From contig JAGAEQ010000074.1 of the NCBI GenBank assembly GCA_017613015.1, forward strand, positions 1-48,036: a DNA stretch of 48,036 bases, given 5' to 3'. Below are positions 1 to 9,241 of this stretch, piece after piece. The translations under genes and the position numbers were made by a program. Each line of letters opens with the position of its first letter. Within the stretch, counting starts at the first letter, position 1. Source of the stretch: Bacteroidales bacterium (GTDB lineage Bacteria > Bacteroidota > Bacteroidia > Bacteroidales > WCHB1-69). Below the pieces are notes generated by a model. That model saw nothing but the letters and a program-made list of their open reading frames with translations. It was not told the origin of the DNA and did not search any database.

Positions 1-372
1 AGGGCTTCCGTGGCTGAGGTGTCCGCCGTGGTTCAAGTCCATGCCCATGAAGGTGTCACCGGCGTTCAGGCAGGCCAAAAACACCGCCATGTTGGCCTGG
101 GCTCCGCTGTGCGGCTGCACATTGGCCCACGCGGCGCCGTAAAGCTGCTTGGCCCGTTCGATGGCGATGGTCTCGCTCTGGTCCACCACCTGGCAACCGC
201 CGTAGAAGCACTTGCCGGGATAGCCTTCCGCATACTTGTTGGTCATGACAGAACCCATAGCTTCCATCACCTGGTCGCTCACGAAATTCTCAGAGGCAAT
301 CAATTCGATGCCCTTGGTCTGACGCTCTCTTTCTTTCTGAATGAGATCGAAAATCTGCTTATCTCTTTCCAT
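1..372 (-). CDS. glyA: Serine hydroxymethyltransferase, N-terminal part (runs off window)
   Basis: Only the first 124 codons are present; the gene continues beyond base 1. The protein starts [18 protein letters not shown] and contains the family's N-terminal signatures: [11 protein letters not shown], a [15 protein letters not shown]-like substrate loop, and the QPHSGAQAN segment followed by [13 protein letters not shown]. GlyA is a cytoplasmic PLP enzyme that interconverts serine and glycine while charging tetrahydrofolate with a one-carbon unit. The PLP lysine lies outside the window. The ATG at 372-370 is the only sensible start. It lies 20 bases downstream of the secDF stop on the same strand, so the two may be co-transcribed. 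Identification is secure from sequence; the operon link is inference. Confidence 0.95.
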   Translation of the reverse strand, partial: MERDKQIFDLIQKERERQTKGIELIASENFVSDQVMEAMGSVMTNKYAEGYPGKCFYGGCQVVDQSETIAIERAKQLYGAAWANVQPHSGAQANMAVFLACLNAGDTFMGMDLNHGGHLSHGSP

Positions 373-392
373 GATTATGTCTTTATGTTGGT

Positions 393-3300
393 TTATTTCT
401 TTTCAATGGCTTCCGCATCCTCTTTCTTACGCAGGAATTCATAGGAAATCGGCGTACTGATGAAGATGGAGGAATAAGTGCCTATCAGCACACCCAGCAA
501 CAGGGCGAACACGAATCCGCGAATCACTTCACCGCCGAGCAGGAAGATGGCAAGCAAGGTGACCAAGGTGGTTCCGGAAGTGTTGATGGTACGGCTCAAG
601 GTGCTGTTGACAGCAGCGTTGATGTTATCGCCTATGCCACGCTTCGGATACAGCGTGCGGTATTCACGCACACGGTCAAATACCACCACGGTGTCGTTGA
701 TGGAGTAACCGATAACCGTCAGAATGGCCGCGATAAACGCCTGGTCAATCTCCATGGTGAAGGGCAGCAGGCCGTACAGCAGGGAGAAGCAGCCGAAAAT
801 GAACAGGGTGTCGTGCGCCAGACAGATGACACCGCCCAGACCAAACTGCCAGTTGCGGAAACGCAAGGCAATGTAGGCGAAAATGCACAGGAGGGCGATA
901 ATCACCGAAATGATGGCGCTCCGTGTGATATCGCGGGAAACGGTGGCACCCACTTTCTGGGAGCTGATCAGACCCACGTTCTGGTTCTGCACGCTGAAAT
1001 CATCAAAGGTGACTTCCGAACGGAAGAAGCCTTTCAAGCCTTCATACAGCTTCACCTCGGAAAGCGAGTCATAATAGGAGCTTTCGTCTTTACCGTCAGT
1101 GAACATCCATTTTGAGGTGATTTTCATTTGGTTGTCGGAACCGAAGGTTTTCACTTCCGGTGTCACGCCATCGTACACTTTGGTCAGGCTGGCACGCAGG
1201 TCCTCCGCCTTCACCGGCTGGTCGAAGCGCACGGTGTAGGTACGGCCTCCCGTGAAGTCAATGCCGTAGTTCAAGCCTCTGACGCACAAGGAAACGATAC
1301 CCAAGCCAATCACCACGGCGGAAATCACGTAGAAAACCTTCCGTTTGGCCAAGAAATCGAAATGGAAATTGGTCATGGCGTTCAGCGTCCACTTGTTACC
1401 GTAGGTCACCTCTTTGTTCCTGTTCAGCATCCAGTTGAAGATGAGACGGGACACGAAGATGGCGGTGAACAGGGACGACAGGATACCGATAATCAGCGTG
1501 GTGGCGAAACCTTGGATGGGGCCCGAACCGAACACGAAGAGGATGATACCCGTGATCAGGGTGGTGACGTTACCGTCAATGATGGCCGAGTAAGCGGCTT
1601 TGTAACCGTCGGCCAAGGCCAGACGCACGCCTTTTCCGGAACGGATTTCCTCACGTATCCTTTCAAATATAATGACGTTCGCGTCCACAGCCATACCCAA
1701 GGTCAGCACGATACCGGCGATACCCGGAAGGGTCAGCACCGCGCCTATGGAGGCCAAAGTGCCGAAAATGAACAGGATGTTGGTGACCAAGGCGATACCA
1801 GCCACCCAACCGGCGCGGCTGTAGTAGAACGCCATGTAAATCAACACCAAGCAGAAAGCGATGAGGAAGGAAACCAAACTGGAGTGGATGGATTCCTTAC
1901 CCAGGGTCGGTCCGACGATTTCCTCGGAGACAATCACCGCAGGAGCAGGCAGCTTACCGGCTTTCAGCAGGTTGGCCAAGTCCTTGGCCTCTTCTAAGGA
2001 GAAGCCTCCGGTAATGGAAGAGCGTCCGTTGGGAATCACGTCGTTCACACGCGGATAGGAGTACACCAGATCGTCCAGCACAATGGCGATGCAGTTGCCC
2101 CGGTTCTCTTCGGTGATTTTCTTCCACCTCTTGGCGCCTTCCGCGTTCATGGTCATGGAAATTTCGTTACCGGCACGTTCGTTGAAGTCCTGACGGGCGT
2201 CCACCACCACTTTTCCGTCTAACACGGAGCCTTGCTCACCAACGGCTTTCAAGGCAATCAGATAGTGCACCGGGGTCTTGTCCTTGCCCAGTTTCGCCTG
2301 CCAGCACAATTTCAAGTCCTGAGGGAACATGCTCTTGACAGCCTCCATACGGAGCATGGCATTGATGGCGGCGGTGTCGGCCTCGTGGCAATAACCCACT
2401 AACGGACCGTATTTCCCGTCCTCGTCCGGGCGGCGCTGGGGATCCATCACTAACTTGGACAGCAGGGGGTATTTGGCCTGAATTTCTTCCGGCGTCATTT
2501 GGTTCTCATCGGATTCGTAGGTGTCAGCCGCAGTGGTGTCCTCATTCTCATAGAAACTGTCCTGCGCATCGGCCTCTTTCTCCGCCACAGCGGTGTCGGC
2601 CTCGTCCTTTTCGGGTTTCACACCCTTGTTGATTTCAGCGATACGGTCGTTCGCCTGAACGAACAGATCGGCGATTTCACCATATTCGTAGGTTTTCCAG
2701 AATTCCAGATTGGCGGAACCCTGTAACAGCTTACGCACACGTTCCGGCTCCTTCACGCCCGGCAGCTCCACCATGATACGGCCGGACTGCGGCAGGCGCT
2801 GGATGTTGGGCTGGGCGACACCGAAACGGTCGATACGGGCACGCAGCACCATAAAGGCGTTGTTCAACGCGGCTTCGGTCTCCTCACGGAGCGCGTCAAT
2901 CACGTCCGCATTGGTCGGATTGGGCTTGTTCAGCTGCAATTTGCGGAAAATCGTGGACAGCTTGGCGTTGGCCGGAGCGACCTCCTTGAAGGACTGGTCA
3001 AACAAGGTGATGAAATCGCCCTGGGAACGGTGCTGTTTTTCCTTGGCCAGCTTCATGGTCTTGACAAACAGGGAGTCTTTGGCCCCGTTGCCAGCCAGCG
3101 AAGTGACGATGTTGGGGACGGAGACCTCCAAGGTGACGTTCATGCCACCCTTCAGGTCCAGACCCAGATTCAGTTCCAATTCCTTGCACTCCCGATAGCT
3201 CCACTTGGCAATCAGCAGATTGTAGGCTGTGGAATCGGACTTGCGCTGCAAATAGTTGTTTTCACGGGCTTTTGCGGAAGAATCCAAGAGGTAGGCTTCC

Positions 3301-3473
3301 ATGAACGCATTTCCGTTCGCCCTGGCAATCAGGGTGTCCCGGGTAGGATCGTTCTGTCCGTACTCTTTCGCCTTGTTCTCCACCCTGCGCGTGCAATACG
3401 TAAACGATAAGGAATACACACAAACCAACGCAAACGTTATTGCAAAAAATAAAATAAACCCTTTGTTTCGCAT
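393..3473 (-). CDS. secDF: Protein translocase subunit SecDF (fused SecD-SecF)
   Basis: This 1,026-residue inner-membrane protein joins SecD and SecF, the fused form usual in Bacteroidota. It uses the proton motive force to help pull preproteins through SecYEG. The SecD half shows an N-terminal membrane segment (about residues 5-25), the [16 protein letters not shown] motif, and [17 protein letters not shown] in the membrane part. The SecF half begins near residue 700 and shows [14 protein letters not shown] and [18 protein letters not shown]. Twelve membrane segments are expected for the family. Between about residues 280 and 335 the periplasmic region carries a very acidic, low-complexity insert rich in Asp, Glu and Ala. 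Its own promoter-like box lies about 60 bases upstream. It should serve all Sec-dependent proteins, including the T9SS cargo in this window. Confidence 0.97.
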   Translation of the reverse strand: MRNKGFILFFAITFALVCVYSLSFTYCTRRVENKAKEYGQNDPTRDTLIARANGNAFMEAYLLDSSAKARENNYLQRKSDSTAYNLLIAKWSYRECKELELNLGLDLKGGMNVTLEVSVPNIVTSLAGNGAKDSLFVKTMKLAKEKQHRSQGDFITLFDQSFKEVAPANAKLSTIFRKLQLNKPNPTNADVIDALREETEAALNNAFMVLRARIDRFGVAQPNIQRLPQSGRIMVELPGVKEPERVRKLLQGSANLEFWKTYEYGEIADLFVQANDRIAEINKGVKPEKDEADTAVAEKEADAQDSFYENEDTTAADTYESDENQMTPEEIQAKYPLLSKLVMDPQRRPDEDGKYGPLVGYCHEADTAAINAMLRMEAVKSMFPQDLKLCWQAKLGKDKTPVHYLIALKAVGEQGSVLDGKVVVDARQDFNERAGNEISMTMNAEGAKRWKKITEENRGNCIAIVLDDLVYSYPRVNDVIPNGRSSITGGFSLEEAKDLANLLKAGKLPAPAVIVSEEIVGPTLGKESIHSSLVSFLIAFCLVLIYMAFYYSRAGWVAGIALVTNILFIFGTLASIGAVLTLPGIAGIVLTLGMAVDANVIIFERIREEIRSGKGVRLALADGYKAAYSAIIDGNVTTLITGIILFVFGSGPIQGFATTLIIGILSSLFTAIFVSRLIFNWMLNRNKEVTYGNKWTLNAMTNFHFDFLAKRKVFYVISAVVIGLGIVSLCVRGLNYGIDFTGGRTYTVRFDQPVKAEDLRASLTKVYDGVTPEVKTFGSDNQMKITSKWMFTDGKDESSYYDSLSEVKLYEGLKGFFRSEVTFDDFSVQNQNVGLISSQKVGATVSRDITRSAIISVIIALLCIFAYIALRFRNWQFGLGGVICLAHDTLFIFGCFSLLYGLLPFTMEIDQAFIAAILTVIGYSINDTVVVFDRVREYRTLYPKRGIGDNINAAVNSTLSRTINTSGTTLVTLLAIFLLGGEVIRGFVFALLLGVLIGTYSSIFISTPISYEFLRKKEDAEAIEKK

Positions 3474-3533
3474 TTTTTAATTATTTGATAATTAGTTTTT
3501 TACTTTATACTAAAACGTGGTTTCCAAAGTTTG

Positions 3534-3541
3534 CAAATATA
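3534..3541 (-). promoter_or_regulatory. Promoter -7 box for secDF
   Basis: Read on the minus strand this is TATATTTG followed by CA, matching the Bacteroidetes TAnnTTTG box. It lies in the 89-base gap between rnpA and secDF, about 60 bases before the secDF ATG. No clear -33 TTTG at the usual spacing; a GGATTTG lies just upstream. Confidence 0.55.
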
Positions 3542-3562
3542 GCACAAATCCACATACCTTTT

Positions 3563-3973
3563 TCAGCCCCTCATGTTTTTTTTATCGGGAACGGGGCTTT
3601 GCCGCTTGAGCCACTGGGAAAGCAGCGCATCCACACTGCGCTTCGTATGGGCGTATGAACGCACCCGCCTGTCCGTGTAGATAAAAAGCAGGTCGCTCCG
3701 CAAAGCCTTCCCCTCGGGCACGAAGGACGGGTACGGCTTGCCCTGACGGTAGGCCTCCCGTATCCGGCGCTTCATCAGGTTACGATCCACCGCATGCCGC
3801 AGCATACGCTTGGGGACTACCACCCCGACCATGGTACGGGAGACGGATGCCGCCTCGTCGCGGTAAAGCAGTTTCATGGAAGCAGCATACAAGGCGGTGC
3901 CTTCTTCAAACAGAAGCTGGAACCGGTTTTTTCCGCACAAATGCTCCGACTTGGGGAAGCCATAGCGACTCAT
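3563..3973 (-). CDS. rnpA: Ribonuclease P protein component
   Basis: A 136-residue basic protein, slightly longer than the usual ~120. RnpA binds the RNase P RNA and helps it remove 5' leaders from tRNA precursors. The family signature is clear: VVVPKRMLRHAVDRNLMKRR followed by IREAYR (RNR motif), preceded by an aromatic N-terminal region (SEHLCGKNRFQLLFEEG). The start codon overlaps the hemD stop in an ATGA (3970-3973), so translation is probably coupled to hemD. The genes often found beside rnpA elsewhere, rpmH and yidD, are not in this window; the next gene downstream is secDF, which has its own promoter. Confidence 0.95.
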   Translation of the reverse strand: MSRYGFPKSEHLCGKNRFQLLFEEGTALYAASMKLLYRDEAASVSRTMVGVVVPKRMLRHAVDRNLMKRRIREAYRQGKPYPSFVPEGKALRSDLLFIYTDRRVRSYAHTKRSVDALLSQWLKRQSPVPDKKNMRG

Positions 3974-4731
3974 CGCCTTCTGCCGTTTGTTTTTTGCAGC
4001 AGGCTGTCTATGGCGCTGAAAATGGAGGCATGCTCCGGCGTGGGCGCGCAGACATCCGCACGAAGCCCTTCCTGCTGCACCTTCTCCACCACTTGCGTGC
4101 CCAACGCGCCGATAAGGATGTCGCCCTGGTCGAAATCGGGATAAGTCTGCCGGAAAGCATCCACACCGTGCGGACTGAAGAACACCAGCATGTCGTACAC
4201 GCCCTGGTCCAGGCCCAACTGGCGGATGTCCGCATAAACAATATGGTAGATTTCTATTTTCTTATAAACAATCCGGCGGCTGTCCATCACGTCGCTGAAA
4301 GCGTTGGCAATGGACTCCATGCCGCAGGGGAAGAGGTACTTCTCGTCGTTCTCCTCCAACAGGCGAAGCAAATCCTCCTGGTCACCCTTGCCGTAAAACA
4401 CCTTGCGTTTACGGAAGACAATGTATTTCTGCAAATAGAAGGCCACCGCCTCGTTGATGCAGTAGAAATGCCATTCGGCGGGAATGGACACCTTCATTTT
4501 CTGCATCAGGGAGAAGAAATAGTCCACCACTGTCTTGCTCGTCAGAATAATCGCCGTGTAACCCCGCACATTGACCCTTTTTTTCCGGAATTGCTCCACT
4601 GTGATTTCCTCCGACTGGAAAAACTTAAAGAAATTCACCTTGACGTTGTACTTCTTCGTGAGCTCCGCATAGGGGCTCTTGTCAAAATTCTGCGGAGGAT
4701 TCTGCGAAAACAGAATGTTCTTGATTCTCAT
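3970..4731 (-). CDS. hemD: Uroporphyrinogen-III synthase family protein (HemD)
   Basis: A 253-residue soluble protein resembling Bacteroidota HemD. HemD closes linear hydroxymethylbilane into uroporphyrinogen III in tetrapyrrole synthesis. The family diverges strongly in sequence; the call rests on two alternating alpha/beta halves with typical segments: AIILTSKTVVDYFFSLMQ, GDQEDLLRLLEE, YDMLVFFSPHGVDAFRQTYP and GDILIGALGTQVVEKVQQEG, then a C-terminal PTPEHASIFSAIDSLL. The synteny DUF4271-hemD-rnpA is common in this phylum and supports the call. No other haem genes are in the window, so the pathway role is inferred. It starts 9 bases after the DUF4271 stop and overlaps rnpA by 4 bases. Confidence 0.88.
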   Translation of the reverse strand: MRIKNILFSQNPPQNFDKSPYAELTKKYNVKVNFFKFFQSEEITVEQFRKKRVNVRGYTAIILTSKTVVDYFFSLMQKMKVSIPAEWHFYCINEAVAFYLQKYIVFRKRKVFYGKGDQEDLLRLLEENDEKYLFPCGMESIANAFSDVMDSRRIVYKKIEIYHIVYADIRQLGLDQGVYDMLVFFSPHGVDAFRQTYPDFDQGDILIGALGTQVVEKVQQEGLRADVCAPTPEHASIFSAIDSLLQKTNGRRR

Positions 4732-4740
4732 TAATAATCC

Positions 4741-5622
4741 CTAAATACTTATTATTGAATATTTTAGGAAATATACTATCAGCAGTGTTATCGGTACGAT
4801 TTCCAAAGTGCAAAAGTACAAAAAAATGCCGTACCCTTTCATCTTTTTGGAAAATATAATAAATGCATTGATTAACATGTATATACAAATCGTCCCGGCG
4901 GCCACCGCCAACACCATGGGGAGGCGGAAAATCGGATAAAGCTCGTACACGAAGGCCAAAGGGACCAACAGCAGCAGCAAATTGTAACACACTTGCAGTT
5001 TCTTCCGGAAAAAAACGGCGTCCTGGGCCTGCACATCCAGCAAGAGCGCGGACAGACGGCGGAGCAAGGGCTTGCCGCAAAGGTAGAGCAGACAGGCCAA
5101 AGCGGCCAAGGCGGTATCGCCCGCATTCCCCGTGACACGCAAAGCGGAAGCCACGCACAGGCTGAACCCTATGCACAAGGTGAAAAACTGGAAAGGAAGC
5201 TCCCAGGACAAATTGGAGGCGTGGCGGCTCGCAAAAAACAGCGGAAGCACTCCCTCGTGCCGGTTACCGGCAAAGGTCTCCATCACTGTGTGCAGACGGA
5301 AACGGCGCATGGCAACCAACAGCAGGTAGGCCAGCAATAGCAGGAAAAACAAAGACGGATGCGCGGCATCCCGCGGCAAAGGCTCCCTCGCCGAAACCGG
5401 CGGCAGCAGGTGGGTCTGCGTCAGCCTTGCCCCTCCGGAAAGGGAGGTCTGCAAAAAAAGATTGCTGTCAAGGGCGGAGCGCAGCGACTCCTCAAAGGCG
5501 GGTTCGTAGGCCGGCGCCTCCAACACAGGAAAGTGCGCGACGCAAAGGGCGGCTTCGGAAGAATCGGACAGGACACCCAAGGTGTCTGTCGGCAGGAGCG
5601 ATTGGGTGACAGGAACATCCAT
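4741..5622 (-). CDS. DUF4271 integral membrane protein
   Basis: A 293-residue membrane protein of unknown function. The first ~85 residues are soluble and low in recognisable structure. Then come about six hydrophobic segments, near residues 88-105, 143-160, 168-186, 210-230, 236-258 and 268-287. A conserved-looking stretch of the family lies between the first two (GNRHEGVLPLFFASRH). Its position before hemD and rnpA is the usual one for DUF4271 in Bacteroidota, which is the main basis for the family call. It starts 3 bases after the stop of the upstream nuclease gene, so the four genes from 6210 to 3563 probably form one operon. No biochemical function should be assigned. Confidence 0.8.
   Translation of the reverse strand: MDVPVTQSLLPTDTLGVLSDSSEAALCVAHFPVLEAPAYEPAFEESLRSALDSNLFLQTSLSGGARLTQTHLLPPVSAREPLPRDAAHPSLFFLLLLAYLLLVAMRRFRLHTVMETFAGNRHEGVLPLFFASRHASNLSWELPFQFFTLCIGFSLCVASALRVTGNAGDTALAALACLLYLCGKPLLRRLSALLLDVQAQDAVFFRKKLQVCYNLLLLLVPLAFVYELYPIFRLPMVLAVAAGTICIYMLINAFIIFSKKMKGYGIFLYFCTLEIVPITLLIVYFLKYSIISI
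4811..4818 (-). promoter_or_regulatory. Possible internal promoter for hemD-rnpA
   Basis: On the minus strand this reads TACTTTTG followed by CAC, the same extended box seen before the three tRNAs and alaS. It lies inside the 3' end of the DUF4271 gene, about 80 bases before hemD, with a T-rich stretch just upstream. It may be chance, since these bases also encode Tyr-Phe-Cys-Thr of DUF4271. Confidence 0.3.
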
Positions 5623-5625
5623 AGG

Positions 5626-6210
5626 TTATTGCCCGCTTTTCCGGGCGTTGATTTCATCCCGCAGGGTCGAAGCCAGTTCGAAGTTCTCGGTCTCCACGGC
5701 TTCTTCCAGCATGCGTTCCAGGGTCTCCAGGGATTTTTCCCCTCCTTCGGCATCCTCCGGCTGCAGGCCGTCCTCCGCCCCCTTGTCCTCCATGGCGCTC
5801 AGGAAACGGAAAGGCACGCCCACCTTTTCTAACACTTCAGAATCCACAAAAACAGGGCATTGCCTTTTCAAGGCGAGAATAACGGCATCGGAGGCGCGGG
5901 ATTCTATCACCTCCGTGCGCTCCTCCGACGCCACTTGCATTTGCGTGTAGAAAATGCCTTCGTGTACCTTGTAAATATATACCTCTTTCAGCTGTATCCG
6001 GAAATTCTCCATCAGAGAGACCATCAAGTCATGGGGTTGGGGGCGACGGACCGCATGCGCGTCCAGTTCCTGCAACAGGCAGTCCGCCTCGGCCCTCGCG
6101 ATGATGATGGGGAAAGCGGTTTTTCCGTCACCGGTCTCCATCACCATCATCCGCGCCGTCGCATTGTTCCATTCGGCAATGTACTTGATGTGGACCTCCA
6201 CTTTACGCAT
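5626..6210 (-). CDS. Bifunctional nuclease family protein (DUF151) with C-terminal UVR motif
   Basis: A 194-residue protein. Residues ~5-135 match the bifunctional nuclease/DUF151 fold: FPIIIARAEADCLLQELD, RPQPHDLMVSLMENF, and IESRASDAVILALKRQCPVF. The family name comes from a plant homologue with DNase and RNase activity; the bacterial role is not settled. Residues ~158-190 look like a UvrB/UvrC (UVR) helical motif, LERMLEEAVETENFELASTL followed by RDEINARK, which in other proteins mediates protein contacts. It is probably the first gene of the operon running through DUF4271, hemD and rnpA; its start lies 31 bases after the stop of the large surface-protein gene upstream. Confidence 0.85.
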   Translation of the reverse strand: MRKVEVHIKYIAEWNNATARMMVMETGDGKTAFPIIIARAEADCLLQELDAHAVRRPQPHDLMVSLMENFRIQLKEVYIYKVHEGIFYTQMQVASEERTEVIESRASDAVILALKRQCPVFVDSEVLEKVGVPFRFLSAMEDKGAEDGLQPEDAEGGEKSLETLERMLEEAVETENFELASTLRDEINARKSGQ

Positions 6211-6241
6211 AGTCCCGAGTCTCCTGAGGTTACGGCCTCGC

Positions 6242-9151
6242 CTACTTGATGACGGTCACATGCCCCACGAACTCGTGCAGCTGACCCATGAAGTCTCTCA
6301 CAATTATTTTATAGGAATACACGCTGTTTGTGGTCACCGGTTTCCCGGAGATGTTGCCGTCCCAACGGTCCTCTGTGCTCTCCGTGTGGTAGACCTGCTG
6401 TCCCCAGCGGTCGTACAGCGTCATGCTGTAGCCTTCTTCCTTGTATTCCTGCATGATCGGGCCCCAGTCGTCGTTCAGCCCGTCCCCGTTCGGCGTGAAC
6501 GAATTCGGGATGTACACCACCAGCTCGTCAGACACGTGGATGCGCTTCGTCACGGTGTCCCAGCAACGGTTCTCGTCCTCCACGTACATTTTCACGTAGT
6601 AGTCGCCCGGCGCCACATAGCTGTAGTAGACCAGACGGCCGCTTTCCGTGTTGTTGTCGCCCATGTCCCAATCCCACTGGCTAAGCACGCCGCCGCCGGG
6701 CTGGGTGTTGTCCGAGAGCGCGAAGGTGTTGTTCGTCGCCACGTTATAGGTCTTTGTCACGAAATCCGCACGCGGTCCGAACACAAAAGGCACGTCAATG
6801 TCCTTGCTCACCGTGCAGGTGCCGTCAAACACCGTCACCGTGTAGCGGCCGCTCGGCAGGTTGTACAGTTCCGGAGAGTTCGTGTCCACCGAAGCGGGCA
6901 GCCAGGAATACTCGAAATAGTCCGTGTCGCCCTGCACCGACACCCGGATGTGCCCGTCAGCGCGGTTGCAGTATTCCGGATCCGTCACATCCACGGTAAT
7001 CACCTGCGTCGCGTGGTTGGTGATGGTCAGGGTCGTGTCGTGGGAGCAGCCCAGGTTGTCCGTCACCCGCACCGAGTAGGTGCCCGCCGGTATGTTCGCC
7101 AAGGTGCCGCCCGTCGTGCCCGTGGCATCGGGGCTCCAGCTGTAGACTAAAGGTTCCACTCCGTTCACCGTCTCCACGGCAAGCAGACCGTTGCTCGCGT
7201 CGCAACGCTCGTTCACCATGGTGTCCACCACGATGGTCGGGTTCGGAATCGCCTTCACCTCATACGAAGCGCTCATGGTGCAGCCTTCCGCATCCGTCAC
7301 CACCACCTGGTAGGTTCCGTCGCGCAATTGCGAAATGTCCTGCGTCGTGTCGGCCTCCGGGTTGTCCCACAAGTAGGTGTAAGGCGTGGAACCGCCCTTC
7401 ACCGAAATGTCTATGGAGCCGTTGGGCTTGTTGCAGCGCATGTTCTCCAGATTGTTCAGGCTCACCGTCATCGAATCCGGCTGCACAATCTCCACCGTGT
7501 CGTAGTTCACGCAGTCGATACCGTCCACCGTATACAGGAAGTAACGGCCCACCGGCAGGTTGCGCATCAGCTTGTTCGCCTCGCTGAGCGTCAGGTTCGC
7601 CGAATCTATCACCGGTCCCTTCCAGTAGTACAGGTAGGGATCCGTGCCACCGAGGGTCTTACGTATGGTAATCGAACCCTTTTTGTCGCCGTAGCACGGT
7701 TCGTCCACCACGGAGAATTGCGTCGTGAACGCCTTATGCTCCGTGTTCGCCGTGTCAAAGCCGAAACACTGGTGCTCGTCCGTCACCTTGACCGCATACG
7801 TGCCGCCCCTGTCGATGATGATGGTGTCGTCCATGTAGCGGACAATGCGGCCGCTATCCAGGGAATACCAGTCGTATTTGACACCTCCCGTGGCCCATGC
7901 CTGGGTTTCCGTATATTTGCACATAAAATCCGGACAGTAAATCTTCGCCACCGGATCGGGGAAGTTGTACACCCTGCGCGAATGCGTGTCCGCACAGCCG
8001 TTACGTGTGTTCACGGTCAGCATGATGGTATACATGCCCGTATCCCGGAAAGTGTATTCCACAATGGAGTCGTTGCTCGAAAATTCCGTGCCGTAGCCTT
8101 CCTTGCCTATCTCCCATGTCCAGCTCGACACCGTGGAGCCGCTCGCGTAAGCCATCTGCACCACCCGGATCTTGTGTGCGCAGGTGTCCACCCAAAGGTT
8201 GAACTCCGGCGCAATCATCGTCTTTTGTATCAAAGCGGAAAGCGTTGATGTACAGCCGATGGCGGAAGTCAGCTCACAGGTGTAGATCATGCCGTCTGGG
8301 GGATCCTGGGCGTTGTAACGCTGCTGGTGACCCACCACGTTGCCCCGGTTGTCACGCCAGGTGTAGGAGGTAAAGCCCACCGGCGCCGTCAGACGGGCGA
8401 CCGTCGAACCCTCGCAGAACTGCACGTCAATGGTCATGGGCTGGCACTCACCCACCATGTAGGAGTAGCCGTAGTGTCCGCCCGCACCGCAGTCAGCGGA
8501 GGCAAACACCACCTGCACCTTCTGACCGACCAAGGACAGAAGGCTGACACCCACTGTTGTCCAGTCACGCCAACGCACATCGGAACCGCAGTTCTGGAAG
8601 CCGGAGATACCGCCCGCCGCGTACACCGCGTAAGTGTTGCAGGGGACGTTCAGCAGCTTGCCTGTCGTGTCCTGGATACGCATTTCGAAACGGGGCTGAA
8701 TAGCCGCGTTATGGTTAGGATCCTGGAACACCACCGCAAAGTGCAGCAGCAGCAGCGCGTTGTTGGTGTCTATCGTCATGGTGTACTTGATGCATTCCGC
8801 CTGGTAATTCACACCCGAATTGCCGATACGGGCCGACTGGTTGAAGCCCTCGGGGACCAACGCAAGCTTATCGTTCGGTTTGCCGTCGCAGGTCAGGGGA
8901 TCCGTGCCGTTCAGGTCCGTCATAATGGTGTGACGTTCCGCCACGGGAGCCATTCCCGTCCATGTCAAGGCGGAATAAGCGGTGTTTTGTATTCCGGAAG
9001 AACTGGAAATCTGACAAATCCAGTTTTGGAAATTCTGGAAGCTGAAATCCAGGTTGGGGCAGTGTGAGGACTGCGCCGACGCGCCGGAAACGCTAAAAGC
9101 CAGTGCGCAAAGCACTGCCCAGCGTATCCTGTTCCTTGCGTGTTTTTTCAT
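6242..9151 (-). CDS. Large secreted protein with SprB/PKD repeats and type B (CHU_C) T9SS sorting domain
   Basis: A 969-residue protein with an N-terminal signal peptide (about 1-26, ending SGASAQ). Residues ~30-300 form an unassigned domain. A PKD-like domain follows (~310-400, with STVSSWTWEIG). Residues ~481-785 hold four SprB-type repeats, each ending in a pattern such as DGTYQVVVTDAEGCTMSAS or AGTYSVRVTDNLGCSHDTT. A second PKD domain (~795-875, SQWDWDMGDNNTESG) leads to the gliding-motility C-terminal domain (~880-969), starting YIPNSFTPNGDGLNDDWGP and ending FVGHVTVIK. This is a type B sorting signal recognised by the type IX secretion system. The protein is therefore expected to be exported by Sec, then secreted or tethered at the cell surface, perhaps as an adhesin. 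The ligand is unknown. No TAnnTTTG box was seen in the 90 bases upstream. Confidence 0.9.
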   Translation of the reverse strand: MKKHARNRIRWAVLCALAFSVSGASAQSSHCPNLDFSFQNFQNWICQISSSSGIQNTAYSALTWTGMAPVAERHTIMTDLNGTDPLTCDGKPNDKLALVPEGFNQSARIGNSGVNYQAECIKYTMTIDTNNALLLLHFAVVFQDPNHNAAIQPRFEMRIQDTTGKLLNVPCNTYAVYAAGGISGFQNCGSDVRWRDWTTVGVSLLSLVGQKVQVVFASADCGAGGHYGYSYMVGECQPMTIDVQFCEGSTVARLTAPVGFTSYTWRDNRGNVVGHQQRYNAQDPPDGMIYTCELTSAIGCTSTLSALIQKTMIAPEFNLWVDTCAHKIRVVQMAYASGSTVSSWTWEIGKEGYGTEFSSNDSIVEYTFRDTGMYTIMLTVNTRNGCADTHSRRVYNFPDPVAKIYCPDFMCKYTETQAWATGGVKYDWYSLDSGRIVRYMDDTIIIDRGGTYAVKVTDEHQCFGFDTANTEHKAFTTQFSVVDEPCYGDKKGSITIRKTLGGTDPYLYYWKGPVIDSANLTLSEANKLMRNLPVGRYFLYTVDGIDCVNYDTVEIVQPDSMTVSLNNLENMRCNKPNGSIDISVKGGSTPYTYLWDNPEADTTQDISQLRDGTYQVVVTDAEGCTMSASYEVKAIPNPTIVVDTMVNERCDASNGLLAVETVNGVEPLVYSWSPDATGTTGGTLANIPAGTYSVRVTDNLGCSHDTTLTITNHATQVITVDVTDPEYCNRADGHIRVSVQGDTDYFEYSWLPASVDTNSPELYNLPSGRYTVTVFDGTCTVSKDIDVPFVFGPRADFVTKTYNVATNNTFALSDNTQPGGGVLSQWDWDMGDNNTESGRLVYYSYVAPGDYYVKMYVEDENRCWDTVTKRIHVSDELVVYIPNSFTPNGDGLNDDWGPIMQEYKEEGYSMTLYDRWGQQVYHTESTEDRWDGNISGKPVTTNSVYSYKIIVRDFMGQLHEFVGHVTVIK

Positions 9152-9241
9152 GTGTCTTTGTTTTGTTAGTTGTTGTCGTTTATATTTATAGAGGGAAAAT
9201 TCTCCCCTTTTGTTGCACGTCTGTGTTTATTTATTTTTAAT

